From Petrimonas mucosa (GTDB lineage: Bacteria; Bacteroidota; Bacteroidia; Bacteroidales; Dysgonomonadaceae), in the NCBI RefSeq assembly GCF_900095795.1, contig NZ_LT608328.1:1-64000 (forward strand): a stretch of 64,000 nucleotides of DNA, read 5' to 3'. The position numbers were made by a program, and so were the translations under genes. The notes beneath the pieces were generated by a model. That model was not told where the DNA came from. It saw only the letters and a program-made list of their open reading frames with translations, and ran no database searches. Below are positions 43,195-53,375 of the stretch, piece by piece (position 1 is the first letter of the stretch; every line of letters begins with the position of its first letter).

Positions 43195-45225
43195 CTACTC
43201 GGAGGGAACCGGCGGGAGTGGAAGGGTGTCGGTCACCTCCTTTTCACTATGCGGCTTCTCCTCGTTGCTTTGAAGTATCTCCTGCGAACGGGAGGCCCAG
43301 GGCCGTTTTCCAAAGATCTGCTCCAGATTCTCTGCATAGATGATCTCCTTTTCAAGCAGGATCCGGGCCAGCTGACCGTGTCCCTCCGCATGTCTGGAGA
43401 GCAGCTCTTTGGCCCGATCATATTGTTCGGCAATCATCCTCTTGACTTCGGCATCGATCAGTTCGGCAGTGCTTTCGCTGAAGGGTTTCTGGAAAGTATA
43501 CTCCTGACCCGATGAATCGTAATAGCTCAAATTGGGCAACTTATCGCTCATTCCCAGGTAGGTGATCATGCCATAAGCCTGCTTGGTTACCCGTTCAAGG
43601 TCGTTCATCGCCCCGGAAGATATCTTGCCGATAAAGAGCTCTTCGGCGGCCCTTCCGCCAAGCAGGGCACACATCTCGTCGAGCATCTGGTCCTTGGTGG
43701 TAATCTGCCGCTCTTCCGGGAGATACCAGGCAGCACCCAATGCCTTTCCGCGTGGCACGATGGTCACTTTCACCAGCGGATTCGCATGCTCCAGGAACCA
43801 GCTCAGTGTAGCGTGTCCCGCTTCATGGATCGCAATCGCCTTCTTCTCCTCCTGCGTGATGATCTTGTTCTTCTTCTCGAGGCCACCGATGATCCGGTCG
43901 ACAGCACTGATGAAATCGTCCCGTTCAACAAATTTCTTCTTGTTGCGGGCAGCAATAAGGGCCGCCTCATTACAAACATTGGCAATGTCGGCACCCGAGA
44001 AGCCGGGGGTCTGTCTCGCCAGAAAATCCACATCCACCGATTCATCAATCTTGATAGGACGCAGGTGAACCTTGAAAATATCCTTCCGGTCGTTCAGATC
44101 GGGCAGCTCCACATAGATCTGCCTGTCGAACCGCCCTGCACGCAACAACGCCTTGTCCAGAATATCCACACGGTTGGTAGCCGCCAGGATGATCACGCCG
44201 CTGTTTGAGCCAAAACCGTCCATCTCGGTGAGCAGCTGGTTCAACGTATTTTCCCGCTCATCGTTGGAACCGAAATTGACGTTCTTTCCGCGTGCACGTC
44301 CAACGGCATCGATCTCGTCGATAAAGACGATACAGGGCGACTTCTCCTTGGCCTGGCGAAAGAGGTCGCGCACACGCGACGCCCCTACTCCGACAAACAT
44401 CTCCACGAAATCGGACCCCGATATGGAGAAAAACGGTACATTGGCTTCGCCGGCAACCGCTTTTGCCAGGAGGGTCTTGCCTGTTCCCGGAGGGCCTACC
44501 AGCAACGCACCTTTCGGAATCTTTCCTCCCAGGCTGGTATAATTGCCCGGATGCTTGAGAAACTCCACGATCTCCTGCACCTCCTCTTTAGCCTCGGAGA
44601 GACCGGCCACATCCTTGAAGGTGACACGTGGGCCGGCATCCTTGTCGAAAAGCTGAGCCTTCGATTTACCCACACTGAAGATGCCGCTGCCGGCACCGCC
44701 CGGTCCACCCTGCATGCGCCGCATCATCCATATCCAGAAAACGATGATCAGCAGGAAAGGAGCAAAGGTGAGCAGCATGCTCCAAATTTCAGAGGTGGTA
44801 TCGAAACGGACCTTGATATCGTATCCCTTCTCTCTCTTCACCGTATCGAGAAATTCCGAAGTACCCTGAGTGGAGGGGATATTTACCTGTATAAACGGAT
44901 TGGCCCCAAACCGGCCGGCATTTTCGCCAAAGACATAACTCGCCGACTCGGGGCGGACTTTGGCTTCGGCAATATCTTTGTTGCTGTAAACCACAACACT
45001 CTCGATCCGGTTGTCGTTCACATATTCCTGGAAATCGGACCAGTCGACCCTCTTTATATTTTTATTCTGCCCAAAAAAGAACATCCCGATAAGTACCATC
45101 GACAAAATGGCATATATCCAATAAACATTGAACGGCTGATTGGGGTTTGTATTTCCCAACCCGCCAGGACGTCCCGGTTTTCTTGCTTTGTTGTTATCTT
45201 GATGATTTGGATTGCTGTTTTCCAT
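43195..45225 (-). CDS. ftsH: ATP-dependent zinc metalloprotease FtsH
   Basis: A 676-residue membrane-bound AAA protease that degrades membrane and regulatory proteins. Two transmembrane helices (about 33-52 and 134-155) flank a periplasmic domain. The AAA domain has Walker A GPPGTGKT near 243-250 and the second region of homology [16 protein letters not shown]. The zinc site HEAGH is near 464-468. The N-terminus has a Bacteroidales-type Asn/Gln-rich extension. It lies 58 bp behind rsfS, a pairing common in the phylum, and ends in its own terminator. Confidence 0.98.
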   Translation of the reverse strand: MENSNPNHQDNNKARKPGRPGGLGNTNPNQPFNVYWIYAILSMVLIGMFFFGQNKNIKRVDWSDFQEYVNDNRIESVVVYSNKDIAEAKVRPESASYVFGENAGRFGANPFIQVNIPSTQGTSEFLDTVKREKGYDIKVRFDTTSEIWSMLLTFAPFLLIIVFWIWMMRRMQGGPGGAGSGIFSVGKSKAQLFDKDAGPRVTFKDVAGLSEAKEEVQEIVEFLKHPGNYTSLGGKIPKGALLVGPPGTGKTLLAKAVAGEANVPFFSISGSDFVEMFVGVGASRVRDLFRQAKEKSPCIVFIDEIDAVGRARGKNVNFGSNDERENTLNQLLTEMDGFGSNSGVIILAATNRVDILDKALLRAGRFDRQIYVELPDLNDRKDIFKVHLRPIKIDESVDVDFLARQTPGFSGADIANVCNEAALIAARNKKKFVERDDFISAVDRIIGGLEKKNKIITQEEKKAIAIHEAGHATLSWFLEHANPLVKVTIVPRGKALGAAWYLPEERQITTKDQMLDEMCALLGGRAAEELFIGKISSGAMNDLERVTKQAYGMITYLGMSDKLPNLSYYDSSGQEYTFQKPFSESTAELIDAEVKRMIAEQYDRAKELLSRHAEGHGQLARILLEKEIIYAENLEQIFGKRPWASRSQEILQSNEEKPHSEKEVTDTLPLPPVPSE

Positions 45226-45283
45226 TAACTTCTCCTATGTAGCTTTTAGTGAATATATGTAACACTTCAGACGGAAATAAGTT

Positions 45284-45643
45284 TTAATCGGCCGTCGGAA
45301 CCTGCTTCAATGAAGCGTCCTCCCACAAATTGTCGAGATTGTAGTATTGTCTCAACTCGGGAACGAATATATGTACGATAACAGTACCGTAATCGATGCC
45401 GATCCATTCGGCCCGCTGTTGCCCCTGAACCCTCAACGGACTCTCGCGGGTTTGCTTCTTCACCACCTCCTCCACCGATTCTGCCAAAGCGGCAACCTGA
45501 GTAGGTGTATTTCCTTCACAGATGACAAAGTAGTCGCAAATTGCACCCGGAATCCCTTTCAAGTGGATCTGGGTGATGTTCTTCCCTTTCTTCTCCTGTA
45601 TTCCGTCAATGATGCTCTGTAATAAGTTTCTCTCTTCTTTCAT
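45284..45643 (-). CDS. rsfS: Ribosomal silencing factor RsfS
   Basis: A 119-residue RsfS/Iojap protein. It binds ribosomal protein uL14 and blocks subunit joining during starvation. Family residues visible: DYFVICEGNTPTQVAALAES, EWIGIDYGTVIVHIFVPELRQYYNLDNLW. Normal length. First gene of an rsfS-ftsH operon with a TATCTTTG element 26 nt before the ATG. Confidence 0.95.
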   Translation of the reverse strand: MKEERNLLQSIIDGIQEKKGKNITQIHLKGIPGAICDYFVICEGNTPTQVAALAESVEEVVKKQTRESPLRVQGQQRAEWIGIDYGTVIVHIFVPELRQYYNLDNLWEDASLKQVPTAD

Positions 45644-45668
45644 TCGCTGTTTTAATGAGTTAGATATG

Positions 45669-45676
45669 CAAAGATA
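45669..45676 (-). promoter_or_regulatory. rsfS-ftsH promoter, -7 element TATCTTTG
   Basis: Exact TAnnTTTG match, 25 nt before rsfS. A TTG lies 16 nt upstream, closer than usual. Confidence 0.55.
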
Positions 45677-45745
45677 GCTGCTTTTTCATAAACAACTCGC
45701 TTTCATACAGAAAGATTGTGGCAAAAAGAGTGCCAAAAAACGAAA

Positions 45746-47101
45746 TCAGAAAAACAGACTGGCCAGCAAGGTAAATCCCAGCCCACAAAACGCTATGATG
45801 GTCTCCATCACGGTCCAGCTCTGCAGTGTCTGCCTTTCATTCATTCCAAGGTATTTCCCCACCAACCAGAAGCCGCTGTCGTTGACATGGGAAAGCAATG
45901 TTGCTCCCGATGCAATGGAGATCACAACCAGTGCCCTCTGCGGGTCGTTCAATCCAAACTCCCCGATGATCGGGGCAATAATGCTGGCGGCGGTAATCAT
46001 CGCCACGGTGGCCGATCCCTGCGTGACCCGCACCAACGCTGCGAGCATCCATGCCAGCAGGATGGGAGGCAATGCGGAGTTTGCCATCGATTCGGCCATC
46101 ATTCCCCCGATACCGCTATCGATCAGCACCTGTTTCAACACTCCGCCGGCACCGGTTATCAGGATGATGATCCCGGCAGGTCCAAGCGCCCTTGAACTCA
46201 GCTCAAGCACCTTATCCCGGCCCATACCCCTACGGATACAGAGGAGATAGGTGGCAACCAGCGTGGCAATGATCAATGCCGAAAAGGGGTGGCCGATAAA
46301 CTCCACCATATCCGTAAATAACGATTTGGATACAACCCCCTTGGCAACAGCCACACCGGATACCGTATTCAGCAGGATCAGCAGCAACGGGACCGAGATG
46401 ATGAGGGCAATAGAGCGGAACGAGGGGCTATTCTCCGGATCGAACTCCGGGAGAGCATCAGCAGAGGTATCGGGCGACTTCAGATAGATTCTCTTCGAAA
46501 TGTATTTTCCGAAGAGCGGTCCTGCAATCACAGCTGTAGGTATACCCAGTATAAAGCCCATTAAAATTACCCAGCCCAGCGGCGCATTGATGATATCCGC
46601 TACAGCAACGGGACCGGGTGTCGGCGGGATAAAGCTATGCGTCACCGCTAAACCGGCCAGAAGCGGAATGGCATAATAGAGTAACGAGAGTTTGGTATCA
46701 CGCGACAGTGCGTAAACGATGGGAACCAGAATGATGAAAGCCACATCCAGAAAGATGGGAATGGCCACGATAAAGCCGGTCGTAACCATCGCCCAGGGTG
46801 CCCGCTCCTTTCCGAACCTCTTTACCAGATAGTGTGCCAGCGACTCCGCACCGCCGGAACTCTCCAGCATCTGTCCGAAGATGGCCCCCAATCCTACGAC
46901 GGTAGCCACGAAGCCGAGCGTACCCGCCATGCCCTCCTGAATTGACCGGGTGATGCTGCCGAGCGGCATCCCGGTAAGGAGACCCACATAGATGGAGGTG
47001 AGCAACAAGGCGATAAAGGCATTCAACTTGAGCTTCAACACCAGGATCAGCAGTATCGCTACGGCAGAGAGGACAATAAAGGTGAGAAAGAGTGTCGACA
47101 T
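45746..47101 (-). CDS. GntP-family gluconate:H+ symporter
   Basis: A 451-residue permease with 12-14 hydrophobic helices throughout. GntP family motifs include PPTPGPVAVADIINAPLGWVI and TQGSATVAMITAASIIAPII. The family imports gluconate or related sugar acids with protons. As third gene of a unit with a lactonase-type protein and a Gfo/Idh/MocA dehydrogenase it likely feeds a sugar-acid pathway; the substrate is not determined. Only a weak TGGCA/TGCCA hairpin follows before rsfS. Confidence 0.9.
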   Translation of the reverse strand: MSTLFLTFIVLSAVAILLILVLKLKLNAFIALLLTSIYVGLLTGMPLGSITRSIQEGMAGTLGFVATVVGLGAIFGQMLESSGGAESLAHYLVKRFGKERAPWAMVTTGFIVAIPIFLDVAFIILVPIVYALSRDTKLSLLYYAIPLLAGLAVTHSFIPPTPGPVAVADIINAPLGWVILMGFILGIPTAVIAGPLFGKYISKRIYLKSPDTSADALPEFDPENSPSFRSIALIISVPLLLILLNTVSGVAVAKGVVSKSLFTDMVEFIGHPFSALIIATLVATYLLCIRRGMGRDKVLELSSRALGPAGIIILITGAGGVLKQVLIDSGIGGMMAESMANSALPPILLAWMLAALVRVTQGSATVAMITAASIIAPIIGEFGLNDPQRALVVISIASGATLLSHVNDSGFWLVGKYLGMNERQTLQSWTVMETIIAFCGLGFTLLASLFF

Positions 47102-47135
47102 ATGCGGGAGGTGGCAAGATTAAGGTTTCGACCGT

Positions 47136-48131
47136 TTAAATGGTATGCTTGTGACAAATCCGAACTGCATCGAGCGCCGATTCGGGGGTACAGGCAACCG
47201 GTTCAACACCATGCTGGATGCAATCGCCGAAATAGCGCAGCTCATCCCGGAAACCGTCATTCGCATCACCGGCAGGAACCAGCGTGGTCCCGGTATCGGT
47301 AGCCACTTTTATGTGGTGCGGCTCTTGCGACGAAAAGAAAACCGAAGCCTTTTCGAAACGGGCGCTGAATCCGGCATGAAAGGGATAGGCGGCATGAAAG
47401 GTGTTTCCACCCTCGATCCGGACAATGAGATCCGACCTCTCATACCGCCACAATGCACTCACATGGTCGTAGTTGCTTAACTTGCCCGGAAGGCAGCGGG
47501 CATCAATCCGGTCGGGAATACCGCAAACCCACTGGGCAAAATCGATATCGTGAATAACCAGATCAAACAGGGCGCCACCAGACGAACCGAACTCCCTTTG
47601 CCGCTCCTTCCACTGTCCCCAGGTGGGCACTCCCGAGAAGCGGGAGAGCGAGAGAAACTCCAGACGACCATACTCCTGTAAATCTATCCATCTTTTCAAG
47701 GTATTGTAGGCTGGCATGAAACGGACCACATGTCCGATCATCAGGAGCTTGCCCCTGGAACGGGCAAGCCGTATCAGCCTCTCCCCCTCATCAATATGGA
47801 TGCAGAAAGGCTTTTCGAGAAATACGTTTGCTCCTGCCTGAAGCGCCATTTCAGCCATTTCATGATGCAAGGCGGTATGAACCGCAATAATGCAGAGATC
47901 GGGCCTCTCAGCTTTTAGGCACTCCGCGAAATCCGAGTAGATGTTGACACCCGAAAGATCGTTCGACGCGAGCGTGCCCGTGGAAAAATTTCCGGACTGT
48001 TCGCCAAGCTTTGCGGCAATATTCTCGGGAGTCTTGTCAACAATGGCTTTCAACTGGAAACGTGAATCCTTCAATAGATTCAATGTGTGGGTCATTCCCA
48101 TGAACCCGAAACCTACAACTACAGTACGCAT
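47136..48131 (-). CDS. Gfo/Idh/MocA-family oxidoreductase
   Basis: A 331-residue NAD(P)-dependent dehydrogenase. Rossmann motif VVGFGFMGMTH (4-14), the family EKPF motif (FLEKPFCIH near 105) with catalytic Lys, and a C-terminal alpha/beta domain with DLVIHDIDFAQWVCG. Members oxidise sugars or inositols at ring hydroxyls. Cytoplasmic, no signal. Flanked in one apparent operon by a SMP-30 lactonase and a GntP permease. Confidence 0.88.
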   Translation of the reverse strand: MRTVVVGFGFMGMTHTLNLLKDSRFQLKAIVDKTPENIAAKLGEQSGNFSTGTLASNDLSGVNIYSDFAECLKAERPDLCIIAVHTALHHEMAEMALQAGANVFLEKPFCIHIDEGERLIRLARSRGKLLMIGHVVRFMPAYNTLKRWIDLQEYGRLEFLSLSRFSGVPTWGQWKERQREFGSSGGALFDLVIHDIDFAQWVCGIPDRIDARCLPGKLSNYDHVSALWRYERSDLIVRIEGGNTFHAAYPFHAGFSARFEKASVFFSSQEPHHIKVATDTGTTLVPAGDANDGFRDELRYFGDCIQHGVEPVACTPESALDAVRICHKHTI

Positions 48132-48193
48132 ATATATTACATTTTTTAAATTACCCGACTTTCACAAGCATCCCTCATCAGCTATTGTCCCGA

Positions 48194-49081
48194 CTACTCC
48201 CCTCTCACCCTCATTTTCAGTGAGTATACCGAAGTACGGGCGGTGATAAAGAGAACGTCTCTCCTTTTACCGCCGAAGCAGACGTTCGACGGGTTTTCGG
48301 GAACTTCAATCTCCTCGATCAGTTCACCTTGAGGGGAGTAGACCCATATCTTGCCCATCGTCAGGTAAACGTTCCCCTGATTGTCGATGGTCATTCCGTC
48401 CGAACCGTTAGGCGCAAAAAGATGTTTGTTGGCCAGTGTTCCGTCGGGCTGAATATCGTATCTCCAGATTTTCCGGTCGTTGATATCGGCGACATATAGC
48501 GTTTTACCGTCGGGTGTTCCCACTATTCCATTGGGCTGTTTGTAATCATCGATCACTCGGATCAATCTCCCTTCCGGAGAGAGGTAGTATACCCCGCGGA
48601 CATCCTGCTCTTCGGCATGCCCCTCCTCCCAATAGTTTCGGTGATAGTAGGGGTCGGTGAAATAGATACCCCCTTGGGGTGTGATCCATAGATCGTTGGG
48701 ACCGTTCAACCGTTTTCCCTCATACTGCTCATGGAGAACTTCCGCTTTCCTGTCGCTACCGAACCTTACGATCCGGTTGTGCAGATCGGCACAGGCAAGG
48801 AGATGACCGTCGGCATCGAAATAGGTACCATTGGCCCTCTCGGTCCCCTCGACCCACAGGGAGACCCCTTTGCCCTCCTCCCATACATATATCCGGTCGT
48901 TTGGCTGATCGGTAAAATAGACGTGACCTTCAGCCGAAACGGCAGGACCTTCGGTAAAGGCATAGCCGCCCCCCACCTTTTCAATTTTCGCATCTTTTGC
49001 GATGATACTGCTTTTCTGCCCTGGAAGGGTAGTACAACAGATAAAAAAAAGCAATCCTGTAACAAGTCTCATCGTCTCCAT
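48194..49081 (-). CDS. Secreted SMP-30/gluconolactonase-like protein
   Basis: A 295-residue six-bladed beta-propeller protein with a signal peptide (LVTGLLFFICCTTLPGQ). SMP-30 features: GGYAFTEGPAVSAEGHVYF, NGPNDLWITPQGGIYFTDP, QPNGIVGTPDGKTLYVAD, and DGMTIDNQGNVYL, which carry the Glu, Asn and Asp metal ligands. It likely opens sugar lactones in the periplasm, giving the acid imported by the GntP-type permease. First gene of the three-gene unit, behind a full-consensus promoter. Confidence 0.88.
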   Translation of the reverse strand: METMRLVTGLLFFICCTTLPGQKSSIIAKDAKIEKVGGGYAFTEGPAVSAEGHVYFTDQPNDRIYVWEEGKGVSLWVEGTERANGTYFDADGHLLACADLHNRIVRFGSDRKAEVLHEQYEGKRLNGPNDLWITPQGGIYFTDPYYHRNYWEEGHAEEQDVRGVYYLSPEGRLIRVIDDYKQPNGIVGTPDGKTLYVADINDRKIWRYDIQPDGTLANKHLFAPNGSDGMTIDNQGNVYLTMGKIWVYSPQGELIEEIEVPENPSNVCFGGKRRDVLFITARTSVYSLKMRVRGE

Positions 49082-49116
49082 TTTTTATTATCATCCGAAG
49101 CAACCGGACCTTATGG

Positions 49117-49146
49117 CAAATATAGCCATAATGCACATAACTACAA
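49117..49146 (-). promoter_or_regulatory. Sugar-acid operon promoter, TTG-N19-TATATTTG
   Basis: On the minus strand TTG (49146-49144), 19 nt, TATATTTG (49124-49117), 35 nt before the lactonase ATG. Confidence 0.72.
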
Positions 49147-49297
49147 CTATCCGTACCTCTTTTTTACAAGATACATATTTTGGAGTAATGGTACAACCGA
49201 AAAACTATTCGGAATAAAAAATGTTATAGAAGAAGATGCGGACAACTATCAGCTGATAGAAACCAGTAAATCAAAACAAAACAAACGTAACGAACCT

Positions 49298-50314
49298 ATG
49301 AAAAATCTTGAAACTACCTTTATGGGAATTAGGCTGGACAATCCAGTAATATTGGGCGCCAGCAATATCTCTTCAAACCTCGATCAGCTGAAGAGGGCAG
49401 AGGAGAAAGGCGTTGGGGCAGTAGTCTACAAAACGTTGTTTGAAGAGCAGGTACAACTGGAAAACCTGCAACTTGATGAGCGGCTAAGCCAATATGAACA
49501 TATTCATGCCGAAATAACCAAGACTTACCCCGATATCGATTTCTCCGATATCGACTATCATCTGACGAGGCTTCGCAAAGCGAAAGAGAGTTTGTCCGTT
49601 CCGCTCTTTGCCAGTCTCAATGCAATAAACAGGGAATCGTGGATCTCCTATGCAAAAATGATTGAAGAGACAGGTGTAGACGGGATCGAGATAAACCTCT
49701 ACCAGACACCGGTAGATTTTGACCGCAGTGGCGAAAGTGTTGAGAGTGAACAGATAGCGATAGTTAACGAGATCAAGCATGCCGTCTCCATTCCAGTCGG
49801 CGTGAAACTGAGTTCGGACTACACAAACATCCTCCATTTTGCCAAACGGCTTGACGATACAAAGGCTGATGCCCTGGTACTCTTCAATGCATTCTTTCAA
49901 CCCGACATCGACATCCGGGGGGAGAAGCACAAGAAAACCTTCAATCTTTCCCAGAAGGGGGATTACAAAAAGACATTAAGGTATACCGGCATGTTGTACG
50001 GCAACATCAACGCCGATATTTGCAGCAGCCGGGGAATCTTCACCGGCGAAGATGTGGTGAAGCTGATCCTGTCGGGAGCGACCACGGTACAGGTTGTCAG
50101 TTCGGTTTACAAGCATGGCATGGAAAGGATTGCCGAGATCAAGAAGAGTGTTGCGGAGTGGATGCAACAGAAGGGGTACAACAGTCTGGGTGAATTCAGG
50201 GGCAAGCTGGCCAACTGCAAGCTGGACAAGAACGAAAATGCCCTGGTCTACAAGAGGGCACAGTATGTTGATCTGATGCTGACATCGGATACCATCTTCG
50301 GGAATTTCCAGTAA
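49298..50314 (+). CDS. Dihydroorotate dehydrogenase-like flavoprotein
   Basis: A 338-residue TIM-barrel protein of the DHOD-like group. It has GIRLDNPVILGASNISSN at the N-terminus, a lysine in AVVYKTLFEEQ, IEINLYQTP, IPVGVKLSSDYTN, and the FMN phosphate-binding region GIFTGEDVVKLILSGATTVQ. The classical DHOD catalytic Ser/Cys loop is not obvious, so it may not act on dihydroorotate. I choose ATG 49298 (MKNLETTFMG); the frame is open upstream but runs antisense into the lactonase gene. Role unknown. Confidence 0.87.
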   Translation: MKNLETTFMGIRLDNPVILGASNISSNLDQLKRAEEKGVGAVVYKTLFEEQVQLENLQLDERLSQYEHIHAEITKTYPDIDFSDIDYHLTRLRKAKESLSVPLFASLNAINRESWISYAKMIEETGVDGIEINLYQTPVDFDRSGESVESEQIAIVNEIKHAVSIPVGVKLSSDYTNILHFAKRLDDTKADALVLFNAFFQPDIDIRGEKHKKTFNLSQKGDYKKTLRYTGMLYGNINADICSSRGIFTGEDVVKLILSGATTVQVVSSVYKHGMERIAEIKKSVAEWMQQKGYNSLGEFRGKLANCKLDKNENALVYKRAQYVDLMLTSDTIFGNFQ

Positions 50315-50337
50315 TCGTCCGGCTCAACAAGGGTAAA

Positions 50338-50379
50338 GAGAGAGGGTGTATCACACAAGATGTGACCACACCCTCTCTC
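50338..50379. terminator. Hairpin between convergent DHOD-like and DUF1080 genes
   Basis: 12-bp perfect stem (50338-50349 with 50368-50379) with a nested TCACA/TGTGA stem inside the loop. The T-tracts are short on both sides (TTTA on the minus side). It probably serves both convergent genes. Confidence 0.7.
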
Positions 50380-50408
50380 CTTATGGCTTCTCAACAGTCG
50401 GGCCCCAA

Positions 50409-51683
50409 TCAGAGTATCTGTAGTTTCAGGTTTCTCCAGAGCACCTTGATTCCGCCACCATCGTGGATTTGCAACGCAATACGACCCTGCGCCTTGCCGA
50501 TCTTCTCGTCGGTCAGATCCACCATCGGCTCACCGTTGAGATAGGTCTTTACGTTATCGCCGTTAACCACAATACGCAAGGTATTCCAGTCGCCCACCTT
50601 CAGTATCTCCTCCTTTTCGTCCGGAATCTGTGCCAGCCAGCCTCTTCCATATGATTCATAAATACCGCCGGTGTCGTGCCCCTTGGGGGCCACTTCAACC
50701 TGCCAGCCGTTCACGATAGCACCCGGCTCGACAAACGAACGGATGAAAACCCCCGAGTTGCCGTCGGCCTCCTGCTTGAACTCGACCGTGAGGTCAAAAT
50801 TATCGTAATATTCACGAGTTGCCAGGTAACCGTATTGCTTGTCGGGACCACTTTCACATACCAACAATCCGTCCTGTACATACCATTTTTCAGTTCCGTA
50901 TGCTTCCCATCCGGTAAGATCGACTCCGTTGAAGAGATTCACCTCCCTGGTTTTGCGGGGAAGCTCCCTGATCTTGATATTGCGGAACCAGGCAGCCGAT
51001 CCGTGATCCTGCAAGCAGATAACTCCCTTCCGGGCCAGGCCATACTCTGGAGCATTTTCCCACTTGCCGCTGTTCTTGCGCGCAAACCAATCGTCGGTCC
51101 ACGCCTCAAACTCCACTACCTTCTCACCGTTCAACCAATGTTCAACGTGACCGTTGTCGAAAACGATCTTCGAGGTGTTCCACTCACCAGCCGGCTTGAT
51201 GATAAGCTTCGAGGTATCGGGAACATGCATGGCGTAATCTGCCGCCGTTTTCTGCCACTCTTCCAGCGGTTCGGGAAAGCCGAAGTTGTCGATCAGCTGG
51301 TATTCCGGACCAGTAATGTAGGGAACGGCAAATTTGGGATGTTCAACCACGTGATAGAGCACGCCGCTGTTTCCACCTTCGGCAATTTTCCAGTCCCATA
51401 CCAGTTCAAAATTCTCGAACAGTCTCTCCGTCACGATGTAGCCGTGTTCATCGGCACCCTCACCCTTTGCCTGTATCGTACCATTTTCAACAAACCAGGG
51501 AGCAGTTAACGAGTCGCCATTGTAATCGCGCCAGCCATTCAGGGTCTCTCCGTCGAAAAGAAGTTGCCACCCTTCGGCTTTTTCGGCCTCCGTCAGCACA
51601 TTGTGTCTGGCCGAGGGTTTACAAGATGTAAAAACCATTGCCGTAAGCATGGTTACAGATAATAAGAGGAATCTTGATTTCAT
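50409..51683 (-). CDS. Lipoprotein with two DUF1080 (3-keto-disaccharide hydrolase) domains
   Basis: A 424-residue lipoprotein (lipobox FTSC, Cys21) with two tandem DUF1080 jellyroll domains. The first is about 35-230 (LLFDGETLNGWRDYNGD and GGNSGVLYHVVEHPKF). The second is about 238-424 (LFNGVDLTGWEAYG and DGNSGVFIRSFVEPG). Named members of this family hydrolyse 3-keto-glycosides. The duplication within one chain is visible from the repeated FxGxxLxGW and GNSGV motifs. Periplasm or outer-membrane facing. Substrate not determined. Confidence 0.88.
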   Translation of the reverse strand: MKSRFLLLSVTMLTAMVFTSCKPSARHNVLTEAEKAEGWQLLFDGETLNGWRDYNGDSLTAPWFVENGTIQAKGEGADEHGYIVTERLFENFELVWDWKIAEGGNSGVLYHVVEHPKFAVPYITGPEYQLIDNFGFPEPLEEWQKTAADYAMHVPDTSKLIIKPAGEWNTSKIVFDNGHVEHWLNGEKVVEFEAWTDDWFARKNSGKWENAPEYGLARKGVICLQDHGSAAWFRNIKIRELPRKTREVNLFNGVDLTGWEAYGTEKWYVQDGLLVCESGPDKQYGYLATREYYDNFDLTVEFKQEADGNSGVFIRSFVEPGAIVNGWQVEVAPKGHDTGGIYESYGRGWLAQIPDEKEEILKVGDWNTLRIVVNGDNVKTYLNGEPMVDLTDEKIGKAQGRIALQIHDGGGIKVLWRNLKLQIL

Positions 51684-51731
51684 TTCTTCTGATTTTATAA
51701 ATAAACGTTAGTAATACGAAAAGAGTCAGAG

Positions 51732-53348
51732 TCACTTGCTTGCAACCGAAGATGTTCCTTTTAACAATTTGCTGTAGAGGGAAGAGTTTCCAATGATTCT
51801 CAGACCCTCCCTGAAGATGTCGTTTTCATCGTTGATGATCACAAAGTATGCGGAGGAGTCGAACAGGTCGCGTGCCATCAGCGCCTTGATCTGAAGCTTG
51901 ATCAGCTTCTCCGAACTCCGGAACTGTTCGTCGTTCCACTCCAGCTTCTCAGCATGGGCCATCTCCTTCATCCGGTCAATCATCGATTCGGGTATCGCAT
52001 AATCCGACTTGAACCTCCTTACGTCGGGATATGACTTCAACATCACCTGACGGTTCATGTCCACCTCTGCAATGGCCAGCTTGTTGACGATCCCCCGGCC
52101 AATCAGGTTCCGGTGCAGATCAGTCACCGCATTGGTGTCGATCGGCACGAAAAAGTCGGGCATGATGCCGCCACCGCCATATACGGTCCGCCCGTTGACC
52201 AGTGTCCTGAACTTCAGTGAATCGGGGAAGCGGATACTGTCGGCATGCATCATCTCGCCGTTCTGCAACCGGTTGTAGAAATCACGGTGATATTCGTCGA
52301 TATGTCCCTCCCGGTATGGTTTCTGAATGCTTCTACCTGTCGGCGTATAGTAACGGGCCACGGTCAACCGGATCATTGTCCCGTCGGGAAGAGGCAGTTG
52401 ACGCTGTACAAGCCCTTTTCCGAAGGTCCTGCGCCCAACCACGATGCCCCGGTCCCAATCCTGCACAGCTCCGGCTACAATTTCGCTTGCCGAGGCAGAT
52501 CCTTCGTCCACCAAGATAACCAGCCTCCCATCTTCAAAGCTGCCCGCCGATGTTGTCCGCAGCTCTTGCCGGGGCTGGTTCCTGCCCTCGGTATAGACCA
52601 CCAGTTTTCCGGCACCCAGAAATTGATCCGCAATATCCGATGCCGTCTGAAGGATACCTCCTCCGTTGCCGGTCAGATCGAGAATAAGGTTCTTCATTCC
52701 CTGTGCCTTCAATGCCTTCCTGGCTTCAAGAAACTCTTCCGACGAATTGATCCCGAACCGGCTGAGCCGGATATATCCGGTCTGCTTGTCAACCATGTAA
52801 CTGGCATCGATACTGTAGATGGGAATCTTGTCGCGAACAATCCTGAACTCTAGCAGTTGCGGTGTCCCACGACGCAACACCTTCACATCGACGGTTGTGC
52901 CTTTGGGCCCGCGAAGCTTTTTAATCACATCCTGGTTGTTCATTTTAATACCGGCGATAAGTGAATCGTTTACATAGATAATCTTATCGCCCGGCATGAG
53001 ACCCACCTTTTGCGACGGACCTCCGGAGATTACCTCCATCACGTAAAGGGTGTCGGTAAGCATATTGAATGAGATCCCGATACCTTCGAAATTGCCTTGT
53101 AGCGGTTCGTTCATCGCTTTCACCTCCTCCTTGTCGAGGTATGAGGAGTGCGGGTCGAGTTCAAGCAACATGGCGCGGATAGCAACTTCCGTCAAACGGG
53201 ATGTCTCCACGTCATCGACATATAGCCTGTCTATCATCTGCAATGTCCTCTCCAGCTTTACGCCATCGGGAGAGAGACGTGACTGCCCGGATGAGAACTG
53301 GGAGATCAGCAACAGTGAAACAATAAGTGATAGCGTTGTTCTTGACAT
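51732..53348 (-). CDS. S41-family C-terminal processing protease
   Basis: A 538-residue periplasmic protease with a signal peptide (LSLIVSLLLISQFSSGQ). A PDZ domain (about 75-165, NFEGIGISFNML, GLMPGDKIIYVND) precedes a Ser-Lys catalytic domain with EGSASASEIVAGA and FGKGLVQRQ (Ser nucleophile, Lys base). An extra C-terminal region of about 180 residues is typical of Bacteroidales paralogues. It is 27 bp after coaD and likely co-transcribed. Confidence 0.94.
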   Translation of the reverse strand: MSRTTLSLIVSLLLISQFSSGQSRLSPDGVKLERTLQMIDRLYVDDVETSRLTEVAIRAMLLELDPHSSYLDKEEVKAMNEPLQGNFEGIGISFNMLTDTLYVMEVISGGPSQKVGLMPGDKIIYVNDSLIAGIKMNNQDVIKKLRGPKGTTVDVKVLRRGTPQLLEFRIVRDKIPIYSIDASYMVDKQTGYIRLSRFGINSSEEFLEARKALKAQGMKNLILDLTGNGGGILQTASDIADQFLGAGKLVVYTEGRNQPRQELRTTSAGSFEDGRLVILVDEGSASASEIVAGAVQDWDRGIVVGRRTFGKGLVQRQLPLPDGTMIRLTVARYYTPTGRSIQKPYREGHIDEYHRDFYNRLQNGEMMHADSIRFPDSLKFRTLVNGRTVYGGGGIMPDFFVPIDTNAVTDLHRNLIGRGIVNKLAIAEVDMNRQVMLKSYPDVRRFKSDYAIPESMIDRMKEMAHAEKLEWNDEQFRSSEKLIKLQIKALMARDLFDSSAYFVIINDENDIFREGLRIIGNSSLYSKLLKGTSSVASK

Positions 53349-53375
53349 TATTATTCGGTGTTATTGGTCCATAGA

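Noticed and set aside
45710-45745. TGGCA/TGCCA repeat after the GntP gene as a terminator
   Set aside because: Only five base pairs and a broken T-tract; not enough to call.
48731-49297. Upstream extension of the DHOD-like frame by 189 codons
   Set aside because: It runs antisense through the lactonase gene. The family N-terminus begins at the ATG at 49298.
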